Of a stretch of 5,563 nucleotides of DNA, positions 5,533 through 5,563 are shown one piece after another. This DNA is from an uncultured Fibrobacter sp. (GTDB lineage Bacteria > Fibrobacterota > Fibrobacteria > Fibrobacterales > Fibrobacteraceae). The DNA lies in NCBI GenBank assembly GCA_934691725.1, contig CAKUTF010000073.1:1-5563 (forward strand). Reading direction: 5' to 3'. Position numbers and translations under genes: made by a program. The notes beneath the pieces were generated by a model. It saw only the letters and a list, made by a program, of their open reading frames with translations, searched no databases and had not been told where the DNA came from. How positions within the stretch are numbered: the stretch's first letter is position 1; every line of letters starts with the position of its first letter.

Positions 5533-5563
5533 AAAAAAATCCCCGGGAAACGAATCCCGGGGA
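5533..5563 (-). terminator. Intrinsic terminator, clear on minus strand, possibly bidirectional
   Basis: TCCCCGGGA (5540-5548) and TCCCGGGGA (5555-5563) form a perfect 9-bp stem with loop AACGAA. Seven A's at 5533-5539 become a T-tract directly after the stem on the minus strand, so it should stop leftward transcription from a gene beyond the right edge. It would also end the plus-strand lipoprotein operon if a T-run follows past 5563, which cannot be seen. Confidence 0.85.

Overview
The window looks like chromosomal DNA from a bacterium of the Fibrobacterota (FCB group), most likely Fibrobacter or a close relative. Three things suggest this. The NAD+-dependent DNA ligase has FCB-like motif variants such as KGGEIIPKI. 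A small secreted protein carries a segment that resembles repeated surface-protein domains I associate with Fibrobacter. Short lipoproteins with GTG starts follow it. The assignment is inference, at roughly 60% confidence.

Layout. Positions 1-269 are non-coding and packed with short repeats built on a 7-nt period. Positions 270-3961 (minus strand) hold a two-gene unit: ligA (NAD+-dependent DNA ligase, full length, catalytic residues intact) followed by an M3-family oligoendopeptidase. Their stop and start codons overlap by 4 nt (ATGA), so they are probably co-transcribed and translationally coupled. Positions 3962-4428 are a 467-bp divergent intergenic region. Its ligA-proximal part is a second heptamer-phased array, an inverted relative of the left one, and its other part carries several hairpins. 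Positions 4429-5525 (plus strand) are an AT-rich mini-operon: a short secreted protein, a 187-aa cysteine-rich lipoprotein, and a 50-aa lipoprotein that looks like a truncated tandem copy of the second. A perfect hairpin closes the window, with its visible T-tract on the minus strand, so a gene running leftward probably lies just beyond the right edge.

The ligase and peptidase are housekeeping genes with no evident shared pathway. The three plus-strand genes look like an envelope-associated accessory cluster that has undergone duplication and deletion.

The most unusual structure is the repeat system. Two arrays of related but varied 7-mers, around a GACGTCC / GGACGTC core, flank ligA-pepF in opposite orientation. 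They share perfect inverted matches of 24 and 21 bp. No known complete defence, mobile or biosynthetic system is visible.
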